NCBI RefSeq assembly: GCF_001907675.1
Contig: NZ_MPNT01000031.1
Coordinates: 1 to 64,000 of the forward strand
Reading direction: 5' to 3'
Length of the DNA stretch: 64,000 nt
Origin: Mycobacterium paraffinicum
GTDB lineage: Bacteria; Actinomycetota; Actinomycetes; Mycobacteriales; Mycobacteriaceae
Shown: piece after piece, positions 11,909 to 20,613 of the stretch
How the letters are laid out: each line of letters opens with the position of its first letter
How positions within the stretch are numbered: position 1 is the stretch's first letter
Translations under genes and position numbers: made by a program
The notes under the pieces: model-generated
Databases searched by the model: none
The model's input: only the letters and a program-made list of their open reading frames with translations
Told to the model about the DNA's origin: nothing

Positions 11909-12772
11909 ATGACCGAGCAGCCGGACACCGGCGTCGAGCTCGGCCTGACCGGGCGGCCGCCGCGGGCGATCCCGGAACCGCAGCCGCGCACCTCGCACGG
12001 CCCGGCGAAGGTCGTTGCGATGTGCAACCAGAAGGGCGGGGTCGGGAAGACCACGTCGACCATCAACCTGGGCGCCGCGCTCGCCGAATACGGCCGGCGG
12101 GTCCTGCTGGTGGACATGGACCCGCAGGGTGCGCTGTCCGCGGGCCTGGGCGTCCCGCACTACGAGCTGGAGAAGACGATTCACAACGTGCTCGTCGAGC
12201 CGCGGGTGTCGATCGACGACGTGCTGCTGCAGACCCGGGTCAAGTACATGGACCTGGTGCCGAGCAACATCGACCTGTCGGCCGCCGAGATCCAGCTGGT
12301 CAACGAGGTCGGGCGCGAGCAGACCCTGGGGCGGGCGTTGCACCCGGTGCTGGACCGCTACGACTACGTCCTGATCGACTGCCAGCCGTCGCTGGGGTTG
12401 CTCACGGTGAACGGGCTGGCGTGTTCGGACGGCGTGGTGATTCCGACCGAGTGCGAGTTCTTCTCGCTGCGCGGGCTGGCGTTGCTGACCGACACCGTCG
12501 ACAAGGTGCGCGACCGGCTCAACCCGAAGCTGGAAATCAGCGGGATCCTGCTGACCCGGTACGACCCGCGCACCGTCAACTCGCGCGAGGTGATGGCGCG
12601 GGTGGTGGAGCGGTTCGGCGACCTGGTCTTCGACACGGTCATCACCCGCACCGTCCGCTTCCCGGAGACCAGCGTGGCCGGTGAGCCGATCACCACCTGG
12701 GCCCCGCGGTCCACCGGCGCCATCGCTTACCGCGCCCTGGCCCGCGAGTTCATCGACCGATTCGGCGCGTGA
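11909..12772 (+). CDS. ParA/Soj-family ATPase (Rv1708-like)
   Basis: A 287-residue ParA-type ATPase with a deviant Walker A KGGVGKTTST near residue 40, Walker A' in LLVDMDPQG, and the switch DCQPSLGLLT. Such proteins position chromosome or protein cargo. This one sits directly upstream of scpA/scpB, so a role in chromosome organisation is inferred. The start is ATG 11909; the frame is open further upstream to 11777, so a longer N-terminus is possible. Its stop overlaps the scpA GTG. Confidence 0.88.
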   Translation: MTEQPDTGVELGLTGRPPRAIPEPQPRTSHGPAKVVAMCNQKGGVGKTTSTINLGAALAEYGRRVLLVDMDPQGALSAGLGVPHYELEKTIHNVLVEPRVSIDDVLLQTRVKYMDLVPSNIDLSAAEIQLVNEVGREQTLGRALHPVLDRYDYVLIDCQPSLGLLTVNGLACSDGVVIPTECEFFSLRGLALLTDTVDKVRDRLNPKLEISGILLTRYDPRTVNSREVMARVVERFGDLVFDTVITRTVRFPETSVAGEPITTWAPRSTGAIAYRALAREFIDRFGA

Positions 12773-13584
12773 CGGCCAGCGCGAACGGTGAGGCGCCACC
12801 CAAGAACGGCTTTCAAGTCCGCCTGACCAATTTCGAGGGGCCGTTCGATCTGCTGCTGCAGCTGATCTTCGCCCATCGCCTCGACGTCACCGAGGTGGCG
12901 CTGCACCAGGTGACCGACGACTTCATCGCCTACACCCGCGAGATCGGCTCCCAGCTGGACCTGGAGGAGACCACCGCGTTCCTGGTGGTCGCCGCGACCC
13001 TGCTCGACCTCAAGGCCGCGCGGCTGCTGCCGGCCGGGCAGGTCGACGACGAGGAGGACCTGGCGCTGCTGGAGGTGCGCGACCTGCTGTTCGCGCGACT
13101 GCTGCAGTACCGCGCGTTCAAACACGTCGCCGAGATGTTCGCCGAGCTGGAGGCCACCGCGCTGCGCAGCTACCCGCGCGCCGTGTCGCTGGAGGACCGG
13201 TTCACCGAGCTGCTGCCCGAGGTCATGCTCGGCGTCGACGCGCAACGCTTCGCCCAGATCGCGGCGATCGCGTTCAGCCCGCGGCCCGTGCCGACGGTGT
13301 CGATCGGGCACCTGCACGAGGTCCAGGTGTCGGTGCCCGAGCAGGCCAAGAAGCTGCTGGCTTTCCTTCAGTCGCGCGGCACCGGCCAGTGGGCGACGTT
13401 CTCCGAGCTGGTCGCCGACTGCGAGGCGCCGATGGAGGTCGTCGGCCGCTTCCTGGCGCTGCTCGAGCTGTATCGGAGCCGGGCGGTAGCATTCGACCAG
13501 TCGGAGCCGCTGGGCGTGCTCCAGATTTCATGGACCGGGGAACGTCCGGCCAGCGAAGCCTTGGTAGAAGTGCGGGACGAATGA
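12769..13584 (+). CDS. scpA: Segregation and condensation protein A
   Basis: A 271-residue kleisin of the SMC-ScpAB condensin. The N-terminal domain opens with the typical FEGPFDLLLQLI; the C-terminal winged helix includes EALVEVRDE. It bridges SMC heads and binds ScpB. The start is GTG with a 4-base overlap to the ParA-like gene, and the stop overlaps the scpB ATG (ATGA). Confidence 0.94.
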   Translation: MTASANGEAPPKNGFQVRLTNFEGPFDLLLQLIFAHRLDVTEVALHQVTDDFIAYTREIGSQLDLEETTAFLVVAATLLDLKAARLLPAGQVDDEEDLALLEVRDLLFARLLQYRAFKHVAEMFAELEATALRSYPRAVSLEDRFTELLPEVMLGVDAQRFAQIAAIAFSPRPVPTVSIGHLHEVQVSVPEQAKKLLAFLQSRGTGQWATFSELVADCEAPMEVVGRFLALLELYRSRAVAFDQSEPLGVLQISWTGERPASEALVEVRDE

Positions 13585-14291
13585 TGAGCGAAAACGGGGC
13601 GGACGTCGATCTCGACGCGGATCTTGACGCGGGCATCCCGGACATCGCCGAGGCCGCTCCCATGGAGCCCGAGGAACTCGGGTCCGTGCTGGAGGCGCTG
13701 CTGCTGGTGGTTGACACCCCGGTGACCGCCGAGGCGCTCGGCGCGGCCACGCAGCAACCCGTCTACCGGGTCGCCGCCCGGTTGCAGCAGATGGCCGACG
13801 AGCTCACCGAACGTGACAGCGGCATCGACCTGCGCCAGACCAGCGAGGGCTGGCGGATGTACACCCGCGCCCGGTTCGCGCCGTACGTGGAGAAGCTGCT
13901 GCTGGACGGCGCGCGATCCAAGCTGACCCGGGCCGCGCTGGAGACCCTGGCCGTGGTGGCTTACCGCCAGCCCGTGACGCGGGCGCGGGTCAGCGCGGTC
14001 CGCGGCGTCAACGTGGACGCCGTCATGCGGACGCTGTTGGCGCGCGGCCTGATCACCGAGGCCGGGGTCGACGACGACACCGGCGCGGTCACGTTCGCCA
14101 CCACCGACCTGTTCCTGGAGCGGTTGGGCCTGACGTCGCTCGCCGACCTGCCCGACATCGCCCCGCTGCTGCCCGACGTCGACACGATCGAGGACCTGAG
14201 CGCATCCCTGGACAGCGAGCCGCGTTTCATCAAACTCGCCGGCGGTCAGGCGCCCGACCAGGCGCTGACGTTCGACGTGGACCAGGATTGA
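13581..14291 (+). CDS. scpB: Segregation and condensation protein B
   Basis: A 236-residue protein with tandem winged-helix domains (first about residues 30-110 around LGSVLEALLLVVDTPVTAEAL, second around LETLAVVAYRQPVTRARVS). It is the dimeric partner of ScpA in condensin. Two adjacent ATGs (13581 and 13584) exist; the first gives the usual ATGA overlap. The frame is open to 13389, but the extra residues lie inside scpA and are not credible. Confidence 0.93.
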   Translation: MMSENGADVDLDADLDAGIPDIAEAAPMEPEELGSVLEALLLVVDTPVTAEALGAATQQPVYRVAARLQQMADELTERDSGIDLRQTSEGWRMYTRARFAPYVEKLLLDGARSKLTRAALETLAVVAYRQPVTRARVSAVRGVNVDAVMRTLLARGLITEAGVDDDTGAVTFATTDLFLERLGLTSLADLPDIAPLLPDVDTIEDLSASLDSEPRFIKLAGGQAPDQALTFDVDQD

Positions 14292-15034
14292 TGGTGGAGG
14301 TCGAAGGGATCCGGCTGCAAAAGGTGTTGTCGCAGGCCGGAATTGCGTCGCGGCGGGCCGCCGAGAAGTTGATCATCGACGGCCGCGTCGAGGTCGACGG
14401 TCAGGTGGTGACCGAGTTGGGCACCCGGGTGGATCCGGGCGCCTCGGTGATCCGCGTCGACGGCGCCCGCGTGGTTCTCGACGAGTCGTTGGTGTACCTG
14501 GCGCTGAACAAGCCGCGGGGCATGCACTCGACCATGTCGGACGACCGTGGCCGGCCGTGCATCGGCGACCTGGTGGAACACCGGGTGCGCGGCAACAAGA
14601 ACCTCTTTCACGTCGGGCGGCTGGACGCCGACACCGAGGGGCTGATCCTGCTGACCAACGACGGCGAGCTGGCGCACCGGTTGATGCATCCCTCCCACGA
14701 GGTGCCCAAGACGTACCTGGCGACGGTGACGGGGACGGTGCCGCGCGGCGTGGGAAAGACACTGAAGGCGGGAATCGAGCTGGACGACGGCCCCGCGCGC
14801 GTCGACGATTTCGCGGTGGTGGACGCCATCCCGGGCAAGACGCTGGTGCGGGTGGTGTTGCATGAGGGGCGCAACCGCATCGTGCGCCGCCTGCTCGGCG
14901 CCGCCGGCTTCCCGGTGGAGGCGCTGGTGCGCACCGACATCGGGCCCGTGTCGCTCGGCAAGCAGCGGCCCGGCAGCATCCGGGCCTTGAGCCACGGCGA
15001 GGTCGGGCAGCTGTACAAGGCGGTCGGGCTGTGA
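14291..15034 (+). CDS. rluB: 23S rRNA pseudouridine synthase RluB-type
   Basis: A 247-residue pseudouridine synthase with an N-terminal S4 domain ([20 protein letters not shown]) and a RsuA/RluB catalytic domain. The catalytic Asp is in [19 protein letters not shown], and the KTYLATV and [10 protein letters not shown] motifs are present. It probably modifies the 23S rRNA near the peptidyl-transferase centre. The ATG overlaps the scpB TGA by one base (TGATG); a TTG three bases earlier is the alternative. Confidence 0.92.
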   Translation: MVEVEGIRLQKVLSQAGIASRRAAEKLIIDGRVEVDGQVVTELGTRVDPGASVIRVDGARVVLDESLVYLALNKPRGMHSTMSDDRGRPCIGDLVEHRVRGNKNLFHVGRLDADTEGLILLTNDGELAHRLMHPSHEVPKTYLATVTGTVPRGVGKTLKAGIELDDGPARVDDFAVVDAIPGKTLVRVVLHEGRNRIVRRLLGAAGFPVEALVRTDIGPVSLGKQRPGSIRALSHGEVGQLYKAVGL

Positions 15035-15095
15035 GCGAAGCGAGCGGAACGAACGCAGTGAGTGACGGGAGTGGAGCGAACCATGGGGCTGTGAG
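15026..15095 (+). repeat. 60-bp in-frame insertion flanked by a 10-bp direct repeat at the rluB-cmk junction
   Basis: The 10-mer GGGCTGTGAG occurs at 15026-15035 and again at 15086-15095, exactly 60 bases apart. It contains the rluB stop and, in the second copy, a GTG that would be the normal cmk start (giving the N-terminus [10 protein letters not shown]). The 50 bases between the copies are an AGCGAACG-like low-complexity purine/GC repeat. Removing one repeat unit plus the insert restores a classic stop/start overlap, so this looks like a short mobile or slipped-strand insertion that lengthened cmk by 20 codons. Confidence 0.7.
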
Positions 15096-15774
15096 GGACG
15101 TCGTGGTGGCCATCGACGGGCCCGCCGGAACCGGAAAGTCCTCGGTGTCAAGGCAATTGGCGCGGGCCATGCGGGCGCGCTACCTGGACACCGGCGGGAT
15201 GTACCGGATGGTGACCCTCGCGGTGCTGCGCGCCGGCATCGACCCCGCCGACGCCGAGGCGGTGGCGCGGATCGCGGAGACCGTGCAGATGTCGGTGGAC
15301 TACCAGCCCGACGGTGATCGGTTTTTCCTTGCGGGAGAGGACGTCTCGGTCGAGATCCGCGGTGACCGGGTCACCGGCGCGGTGTCGGCGGTGTCGTCGG
15401 TTCCCGCCGTGCGAACCCGGCTGGTGGCACTGCAGCGCGAAATGGCCGGCGGGCCGGGCAGCGTCGTGGTCGAGGGCCGCGACATCGGGACCGTGGTCCT
15501 GCCGGACGCGCCGGTGAAGATCTTCCTGACCGCGTCGGCCGCAACCCGTGCGCGGCGGCGCAACGACCAGAACGTCGCATCGGGGTTGGCCGACGACTAC
15601 GAGGCGGTGCTCGCCGACGTGCGCCGCCGCGACCATCTGGATTCCACCCGCGCGGTGTCGCCGTTGCGCGCGGCCCCGGACGCCGTGGTCGTCGACACCG
15701 GCGAGATGACCGAGGCGCAGGTGATCGACCACCTGTTGGAGCTGGTCAACCAGCGAAGCGGGGCGGTGCGATGA
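15031..15774 (+). CDS. cmk: Cytidylate kinase
   Basis: A kinase phosphorylating CMP/dCMP. The P-loop is [12 protein letters not shown], followed by the LDTGGMYR and [11 protein letters not shown] motifs and the lid [10 protein letters not shown]. The annotated 247 residues include 20 extra N-terminal residues ([20 protein letters not shown]) created by the 60-bp insertion. A GTG at 15091 gives a 227-residue protein, close to the family length, and may be the real start. The stop overlaps the der ATG by 4 bases. Confidence 0.92.
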   Translation: MSEASGTNAVSDGSGANHGAVRDVVVAIDGPAGTGKSSVSRQLARAMRARYLDTGGMYRMVTLAVLRAGIDPADAEAVARIAETVQMSVDYQPDGDRFFLAGEDVSVEIRGDRVTGAVSAVSSVPAVRTRLVALQREMAGGPGSVVVEGRDIGTVVLPDAPVKIFLTASAATRARRRNDQNVASGLADDYEAVLADVRRRDHLDSTRAVSPLRAAPDAVVVDTGEMTEAQVIDHLLELVNQRSGAVR

Positions 15775-17171
15775 CGCAGGACGGCACCTGGACCGACGAA
15801 AGCGATTGGGACTCGGTCGAATCCGAGCTCGAGGAGCACGGCGAGGCCGGGCCCGCACCCGTCGTGGCGGTGGTCGGTCGGCCCAACGTCGGCAAGTCGA
15901 CGTTGGTGAACCGGATCCTGGGCCGGCGCGAGGCGGTGGTGCAGGACATTCCGGGCGTGACCCGCGACCGGGTGTCCTACGACGCGCTGTGGACCGGCCG
16001 CCGGTTCGTCGTGCAGGACACCGGGGGCTGGGAGCCCGACGCCCGAGGCCTGCAGCAGTTGGTGGCCGAACAGGCGTCGGTGGCGATGCGCACCGCCGAC
16101 GCGGTGATCCTGGTGGTCGACGCCACCGTCGGCGCGACCGCGGCCGACGAGGCGGCCGCCCGGATCCTGCTGCGCTCGGGCAAGCCGGTTTTCCTGGCCG
16201 CCAACAAGGTTGACAACGAGAAGGGTGAAGCGGACGCGGCGGCGCTGTGGTCGCTGGGGCTCGGCGAGCCGCACCCGATCAGCGCGATGCACGGTCGCGG
16301 CGTCGCCGACCTGCTCGACGAGGTGCTGGCCGCGTTGCCGGAGGTGTCCGAGGCGGCGCCCAAGGCGGGCGGTCCGCGCCGGGTGGCGCTGGTCGGCAAA
16401 CCGAATGTGGGCAAGAGTTCGCTGCTGAACAAGCTGGCCGGCGATCAGCGTTCGGTGGTGCACGAGGTCGCCGGGACCACGGTCGACCCGGTGGACTCGC
16501 TGATCGAATTGGGCGGCAAGGTATGGCGTTTCGTCGACACCGCGGGCCTACGGCGCAAGGTCGGCCAGGCCAGCGGGCACGAGTTCTATGCGTCGGTGCG
16601 CACCCACTCGGCGATCGACTCGGCCGAGGTGGTGGTCGTGCTCATCGACGCCTCGGGGCCGCTGACCGAACAGGACCAGCGCGTGCTGTCGATGGTGATC
16701 GAGGCCGGCCGGGCGCTGGTGCTGGCCTTCAACAAGTGGGATCTGGTGGACGAGGACCGGCGCGAGCTGCTGGAGCGCGAGATCGACCGCGAGCTGGTGC
16801 AGCTGCGGTGGGCGCAACGGGTCAACATCTCCGCCCGGACGGGGCGCGCGGTGCAGAAGCTGGTGCCGGCGATGGAGACGGCGCTGGCGTCGTGGGACAT
16901 GCGCATCCCGACGGGCCCGCTGAATTCGTGGCTCAAGGAGGTGGTGGCGGCGACGCCGCCGCCGGTGCGCGGGGGCAAGCAGCCGCGCATCCTGTTCGCC
17001 ACCCAGGCCACCGCCCGCCCGCCGACGTTCGTGTTGTTCACCACCGGTTTTCTGGAGGCCGGGTACCGGCGCTTCCTGGAGCGGCGGCTGCGCGAGACGT
17101 TCGGGTTCGAGGGTTCGCCGATCCGGATCAACGTGCGGGTGCGCGAAAAGCGCGGCACCAAGCGGCGCTGA
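15771..17171 (+). CDS. der: Ribosome-assembly GTPase Der (EngA)
   Basis: A 466-residue double-GTPase for 50S maturation. G domain 1 has G1 [10 protein letters not shown]3 DTGGW and G4 NKVD. G domain 2 has G1 [10 protein letters not shown]3 DTAGL and G4 NKWD. The C-terminal KH-like domain ends in [10 protein letters not shown]. An acidic N-terminal extension of about 30 residues precedes the first G domain, as in other actinobacteria. The gene ends the operon that begins at the ParA-like gene. Confidence 0.95.
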   Translation: MTQDGTWTDESDWDSVESELEEHGEAGPAPVVAVVGRPNVGKSTLVNRILGRREAVVQDIPGVTRDRVSYDALWTGRRFVVQDTGGWEPDARGLQQLVAEQASVAMRTADAVILVVDATVGATAADEAAARILLRSGKPVFLAANKVDNEKGEADAAALWSLGLGEPHPISAMHGRGVADLLDEVLAALPEVSEAAPKAGGPRRVALVGKPNVGKSSLLNKLAGDQRSVVHEVAGTTVDPVDSLIELGGKVWRFVDTAGLRRKVGQASGHEFYASVRTHSAIDSAEVVVVLIDASGPLTEQDQRVLSMVIEAGRALVLAFNKWDLVDEDRRELLEREIDRELVQLRWAQRVNISARTGRAVQKLVPAMETALASWDMRIPTGPLNSWLKEVVAATPPPVRGGKQPRILFATQATARPPTFVLFTTGFLEAGYRRFLERRLRETFGFEGSPIRINVRVREKRGTKRR

Positions 17172-17243
17172 GCTTCGGGGTCTCTCCCGGACCAATCGGC
17201 GATTCTCGAAAGCGATAGCGCCCGCGATATCGTTCTCCGCAAA

Positions 17244-17355
17244 ATCCCGCGATACAGAATCTGAAAGCTACATCACAGGATAAGTCCGTTGACTTCGGCG
17301 CCGAATTCTCCTTACGGTACTCGTATGACGGGCTATTCTGCCCGTATCGCGGGAT
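17244..17355. promoter_or_regulatory. Perfect 12-bp inverted repeat flanking the SDR/cyclase/IclR promoter
   Basis: ATCCCGCGATAC (17244-17255) is matched by its exact reverse complement GTATCGCGGGAT (17344-17355). The arms bracket the predicted promoter. A further related copy, CCCGCGATAT, lies at 17221-17230. The layout suggests two or more operators for looping or cooperative repression. The IclR-family regulator encoded two genes downstream is the natural candidate. Confidence 0.55.
17289..17318 (+). promoter_or_regulatory. Sigma-A-like promoter for the SDR/cyclase/IclR operon
   Basis: TTGACT at 17289-17294 and TACGGT at 17313-17318 are separated by 18 bases, fitting a -35 box and a mycobacterial TANNNT -10 box. 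The likely transcript start is about 40 bases before the GTG of the SDR gene. The promoter lies between the arms of the 12-bp inverted repeat. Confidence 0.5.
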
Positions 17356-17366
17356 CTGGAGGAGTC

Positions 17367-18152
17367 GTGAACATCGCACAGGAAGCGCCCACCGCCGCGC
17401 GCTTCAGCGTCGAGGGCAAGTCGATTTTGATCACCGGCGCCACCGGCGCTTTGGGCAGCGTCGCGGCCCGGGCACTCTCCGAAGCCGGTGCCCGCCTGAC
17501 GCTGGCCGGCGGGAACGCGGCGGGATTGGACGCACTCGGTATCGACGACGCCGCGATGGTCGCCCGCCGCCCCGACACCCCGGCCGACGCCCGGGCCATG
17601 GTGGAGGCGGCGGTCGCCCGGCACGGCCGCCTCGACGGGGTGCTCGTCGCCTCGGGCATGAACCACGTCGCGCCCATCACCGACATGGCCGTCGACGACT
17701 TCGACAAGGTGATGGACGCCAACGCGCGGGGCGCCTGGCTGGTCTGCCAAGCGGCCGGCCGCGTCCTGCTCGAGCAGGGGACCGGCGGCAGCGTCGTGCT
17801 CGTCTCGTCGGTTCGCGGCTCCCTCGGCCACCCCGCCGGCTACAGCGCCTACTGCCCGTCGAAGGGCGCCACCGACCTGTTGGCCAAAAGCCTGGCCGCC
17901 GAGTGGGGTCCGGCCGGCATTCGGGTAAACGCGCTAGCCCCAACGGTTTTCCGCTCAGAGCTGACGGAGTGGATGTACGCCGACGACGAGAAGGGTCGCG
18001 CCACGCGCGAAGCGATGTTCGCCCGAATTCCGTTGCGCCGCTTCGCCGAGCCTGAGGATTTCGTCGGCGCGCTGATCTATCTGCTGAGTGACGCGTCGAG
18101 TTTCTACACCGGCCAGGTGATGTACCTGGACGGCGGATACACGGCGTGCTGA
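17367..18152 (+). CDS. Short-chain dehydrogenase/reductase (Rv1714-like)
   Basis: A 261-residue classical SDR. The Rossmann motif TGATGALG is near residue 25, the catalytic Ser is in SSVRGSL, and the YxxxK is in SAYCPSKGA. The C-terminal YLDGGYTAC is typical of the family. The GTG at 17367 is chosen because GGAGGAG precedes it; an ATG-like start at 17289 would lie inside the promoter. It is coupled to the cyclase gene. In M. tuberculosis the same SDR is separated from the cyclase by fadB3, which is absent here. The substrate is unknown. Confidence 0.85.
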   Translation: MNIAQEAPTAARFSVEGKSILITGATGALGSVAARALSEAGARLTLAGGNAAGLDALGIDDAAMVARRPDTPADARAMVEAAVARHGRLDGVLVASGMNHVAPITDMAVDDFDKVMDANARGAWLVCQAAGRVLLEQGTGGSVVLVSSVRGSLGHPAGYSAYCPSKGATDLLAKSLAAEWGPAGIRVNALAPTVFRSELTEWMYADDEKGRATREAMFARIPLRRFAEPEDFVGALIYLLSDASSFYTGQVMYLDGGYTAC

Positions 18153-18163
18153 AAGGAAACCGC

Positions 18164-18994
18164 ATGAGCATCGACTGGCCGCTTGGTGAAGCCGAATCCA
18201 AGCTGGAGTTCTACGACCTGTCGCATCCGTGGGGTCACGGCGTGCCGGCCTGGCCGTACTTCGAGGACGTCAAGATCGAGCGTTTGCACAACATGGCCAA
18301 AAGCCGGGTGCTGACCCAAAAGATCACCACCGTAATGCATTCCGGCACCCACATCGACGCCCCCGCGCACGTCGTGGAGGGCACCCCTTTCCTGCACGAG
18401 ATCCCGCTGAGCGCCTTCTTCGGCACCGGCGTCGTGGTGTCGATCCCCAAGGGGAAGTGGGGAGTGGTGACCGCCGAAGACCTGGAGAACGCCAGGCCCG
18501 AGATCCGGCCCGGCGACATCGTCGTCGTCAACACCGGCTGGCACCACAAGTACGCCGACAGCGCTGAGTACTACGCCTACTCCCCGGGGTTCTACAAGGA
18601 GGCCGGGGAGTGGTTCGCCGCCAAGGGCGTCAAGGCCGTCGGCACCGACACCCAGGCGCTGGACCACCCGATGGCGACCTCGATCGGGCCGCACGGACCG
18701 GCCGAGCACACCGGCGGGCTATTGCCCTGGGCGGTAAGGGAATACGAGGAGGAGACCGGCCGCCGGGCGCTCGACGACTTCCCGGAATGGGAGCCGTGCC
18801 ACCGCGCGATCCTGTCGAAGGGCATCTACGGCTTCGAGAACGTCGGCGGCGACCTGGACCAGGTGACCGGCAAGCGCGTCACCTTCGCCGCGTTCCCGTG
18901 GCGCTGGGTGGGCGGCGACGGCTGCATCGTGCGGCTGGTGGCCATCGTCGACCCCGCCGGGAGCTACCGCATCGAGACGGGCCGGGTGGCGTGA
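18164..18994 (+). CDS. Cyclase / kynurenine-formamidase-like metal hydrolase (Rv1716-like)
   Basis: A 276-residue member of the cyclase family (KynB fold). The metal-binding motif HSGTHIDAPAHV is present, with a second His/Asp cluster around GTDTQALDHP. The ATG at 18164 is preceded by AAAGGAAA; an upstream in-frame start at 18146 would overlap the SDR. The enzyme probably hydrolyses or dehydrates a carboxylated or amidated small molecule released by the SDR step. The substrate is not deducible. Confidence 0.82.
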   Translation: MSIDWPLGEAESKLEFYDLSHPWGHGVPAWPYFEDVKIERLHNMAKSRVLTQKITTVMHSGTHIDAPAHVVEGTPFLHEIPLSAFFGTGVVVSIPKGKWGVVTAEDLENARPEIRPGDIVVVNTGWHHKYADSAEYYAYSPGFYKEAGEWFAAKGVKAVGTDTQALDHPMATSIGPHGPAEHTGGLLPWAVREYEEETGRRALDDFPEWEPCHRAILSKGIYGFENVGGDLDQVTGKRVTFAAFPWRWVGGDGCIVRLVAIVDPAGSYRIETGRVA

Positions 18995-19734
18995 GTTCCG
19001 ACGGCGCCGGGATTCAGGTCATCGCCCGCGCGGCGGACATGCTGCGGCTCCTGCAGGCGCACCCGGGCGGCCTCAGCCAGGCCGAGATCGGCGACCGGCT
19101 GGGCATGGCGCGCTCCACGGTCAGCCGGATCCTCAACGCGCTGGACGACGAGGGCCTGGTCGCCTCGCGCGGGGGCCGCGGCGGGTATCGGCTGGGGCCC
19201 GAGATCGCGCGGATGGCCGGCACCGTGCGCCTGGGCGTCGTGATGGACGTGCACCCGTTCCTGGAGGAGCTGTCGCGCGAGCTGGGGGAGACGGTCGACC
19301 TGTCGATCCTGGACGGCGATCGTGCGACCTTCGTGGACCAGGTGGTCTCCCCGCACCGGTTGCGGGCGATCAGCGCGGTGGGCGAGTCGTTTCCGTTGCA
19401 TTGCTCCGCAAACGGCAAGGCCATGCTGGCCGGCCTGCCGCCCGAGCACCTGCCGAGCCGGCTGGCCCGGCTCACCCCGAACACCATCACCAGCCCCGCG
19501 GCGCTGCGCAAGGAGCTCGAGCGGGTGCGGGCCGAGGGCGTCGCGTATGACCGCGAGGAGCAGACCGAGGGTATCTGCGCGGTGGGCGCGGTGCTCAAGG
19601 GCGTGACGGGCCACACGGTGGCGGTCAGCGTGCCGGTGCCGGCGCAGCGGTTCTATGGGCGTGAGTCGTCTCTTGCCGCTGCGCTGCTCGCGTGGGTGGA
19701 GAAGGTCAACGCCTGGTTCGCGGCGCAGGGGTGA
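18991..19734 (+). CDS. IclR-family transcriptional regulator
   Basis: A 247-residue IclR regulator. The N-terminal winged helix-turn-helix spans about residues 8-65 (LSQAEIGDRLGMARSTVSRI), and the C-terminal effector domain includes CSANGKAMLA and GICAVGAVLKG. The GTG overlaps the cyclase stop by 4 bases, so regulator and enzymes are co-expressed. It probably autoregulates through the inverted repeats upstream of the SDR. It is convergent with the next gene. Confidence 0.88.
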   Translation: MSSDGAGIQVIARAADMLRLLQAHPGGLSQAEIGDRLGMARSTVSRILNALDDEGLVASRGGRGGYRLGPEIARMAGTVRLGVVMDVHPFLEELSRELGETVDLSILDGDRATFVDQVVSPHRLRAISAVGESFPLHCSANGKAMLAGLPPEHLPSRLARLTPNTITSPAALRKELERVRAEGVAYDREEQTEGICAVGAVLKGVTGHTVAVSVPVPAQRFYGRESSLAAALLAWVEKVNAWFAAQG

Positions 19735-19745
19735 AGTCGGGCCGC

Positions 19746-20594
19746 CTACGAGCTCCGGGTGTCGATTTTCTTGTCGACAGCGTTCACGAACTGTGGCACG
19801 GCAGAGCCAGATACGTTTCGTCCGCAGAGATCGAGGTCGATGACGACGTTGTTCCGTGCGCTGAGGGCGCGCTGGCAGTTCCAGCCCTGAGCCTCTTGAA
19901 CCATGTCCATCGCGAGAATGCCCCAGGCCCGCGACACCGATCCCGTCTTCCAAAACACATTGCGGGGATCATCGTTGTTGACGTTTCGGGTGTTCAGCTC
20001 GCGATTTGCGCACCTCTGCCAGTCCGCCGCGGCATTGCCGACGAAGTTGCTCGCGGATTGCGCGTCCGGAAAGGACACGACCGCTTGAATCAATCGCCAT
20101 CCCTTGGCATCACCGTCGCCGAGCTCCTGGGTTCGAACCGCAGTCCAACCGGTCGTCCCGTACGCCTTCTGCTCGGCCGCTTTCAACACACCCACGCAGT
20201 CCTCGTCGACGATGGGTGTGTCGGCCAGCTTGTCTTGGACCGATTCGCCGGACAACGTTTCGGCGCCCACGGCATGGGCGGCTTCCTCCGCACTCAGTAG
20301 AACGTCCGGGAGTGCGGAGGCGGCCACGGTGCCGCCGCCCGAGTGGGCCGGCTGGTACACGATCACCGCGATCACTAGCCCGACCGTCAGCGCCGCGGCG
20401 GCGCCGGTCAGCCACCACCACCGGGCGAGCGACCCACCGGGACGGACCGGGGGCGCCGCCTGGTTCGGCCAGAAGGCGGGGCCGGGCGGGGGTTGGTGTC
20501 CGGGCGCGCTCTGGTAACCGAACGGGGGCGCATAACCCGGGCCTGTGGGTTGCCTGCCTTCCGTGCCGCTGCCCCAGTCGCCTGGAGCGCTCAT
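19746..20594 (-). CDS. Membrane-anchored PknH-type sensor-domain protein (no kinase)
   Basis: A 282-residue protein with a Pro/Gly-rich cytoplasmic N-terminus (about 1-55), one membrane helix (WWWLTGAAAALTVGLVIAVI) and an extracytoplasmic domain of about 200 residues. Four Cys (in DEDCVG, QRCANR, GWNCQR, DLDLCG) fit the two disulfides of the PknH extracellular sensor fold. No kinase domain is present. It lies 19 bases downstream of a paralogue in the same orientation. Ligand and signalling partner are unknown. Confidence 0.8.
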   Translation of the reverse strand: MSAPGDWGSGTEGRQPTGPGYAPPFGYQSAPGHQPPPGPAFWPNQAAPPVRPGGSLARWWWLTGAAAALTVGLVIAVIVYQPAHSGGGTVAASALPDVLLSAEEAAHAVGAETLSGESVQDKLADTPIVDEDCVGVLKAAEQKAYGTTGWTAVRTQELGDGDAKGWRLIQAVVSFPDAQSASNFVGNAAADWQRCANRELNTRNVNNDDPRNVFWKTGSVSRAWGILAMDMVQEAQGWNCQRALSARNNVVIDLDLCGRNVSGSAVPQFVNAVDKKIDTRSS

Positions 20595-20613
20595 GGCTTA
20601 CCTCCTGGGCTGT

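Noticed and set aside
16247..17218. A 323-codon plus-strand frame inside der
   Set aside because: It is an Arg/Gly/Ala-rich shadow of the der GTPase frame, which has all G motifs.
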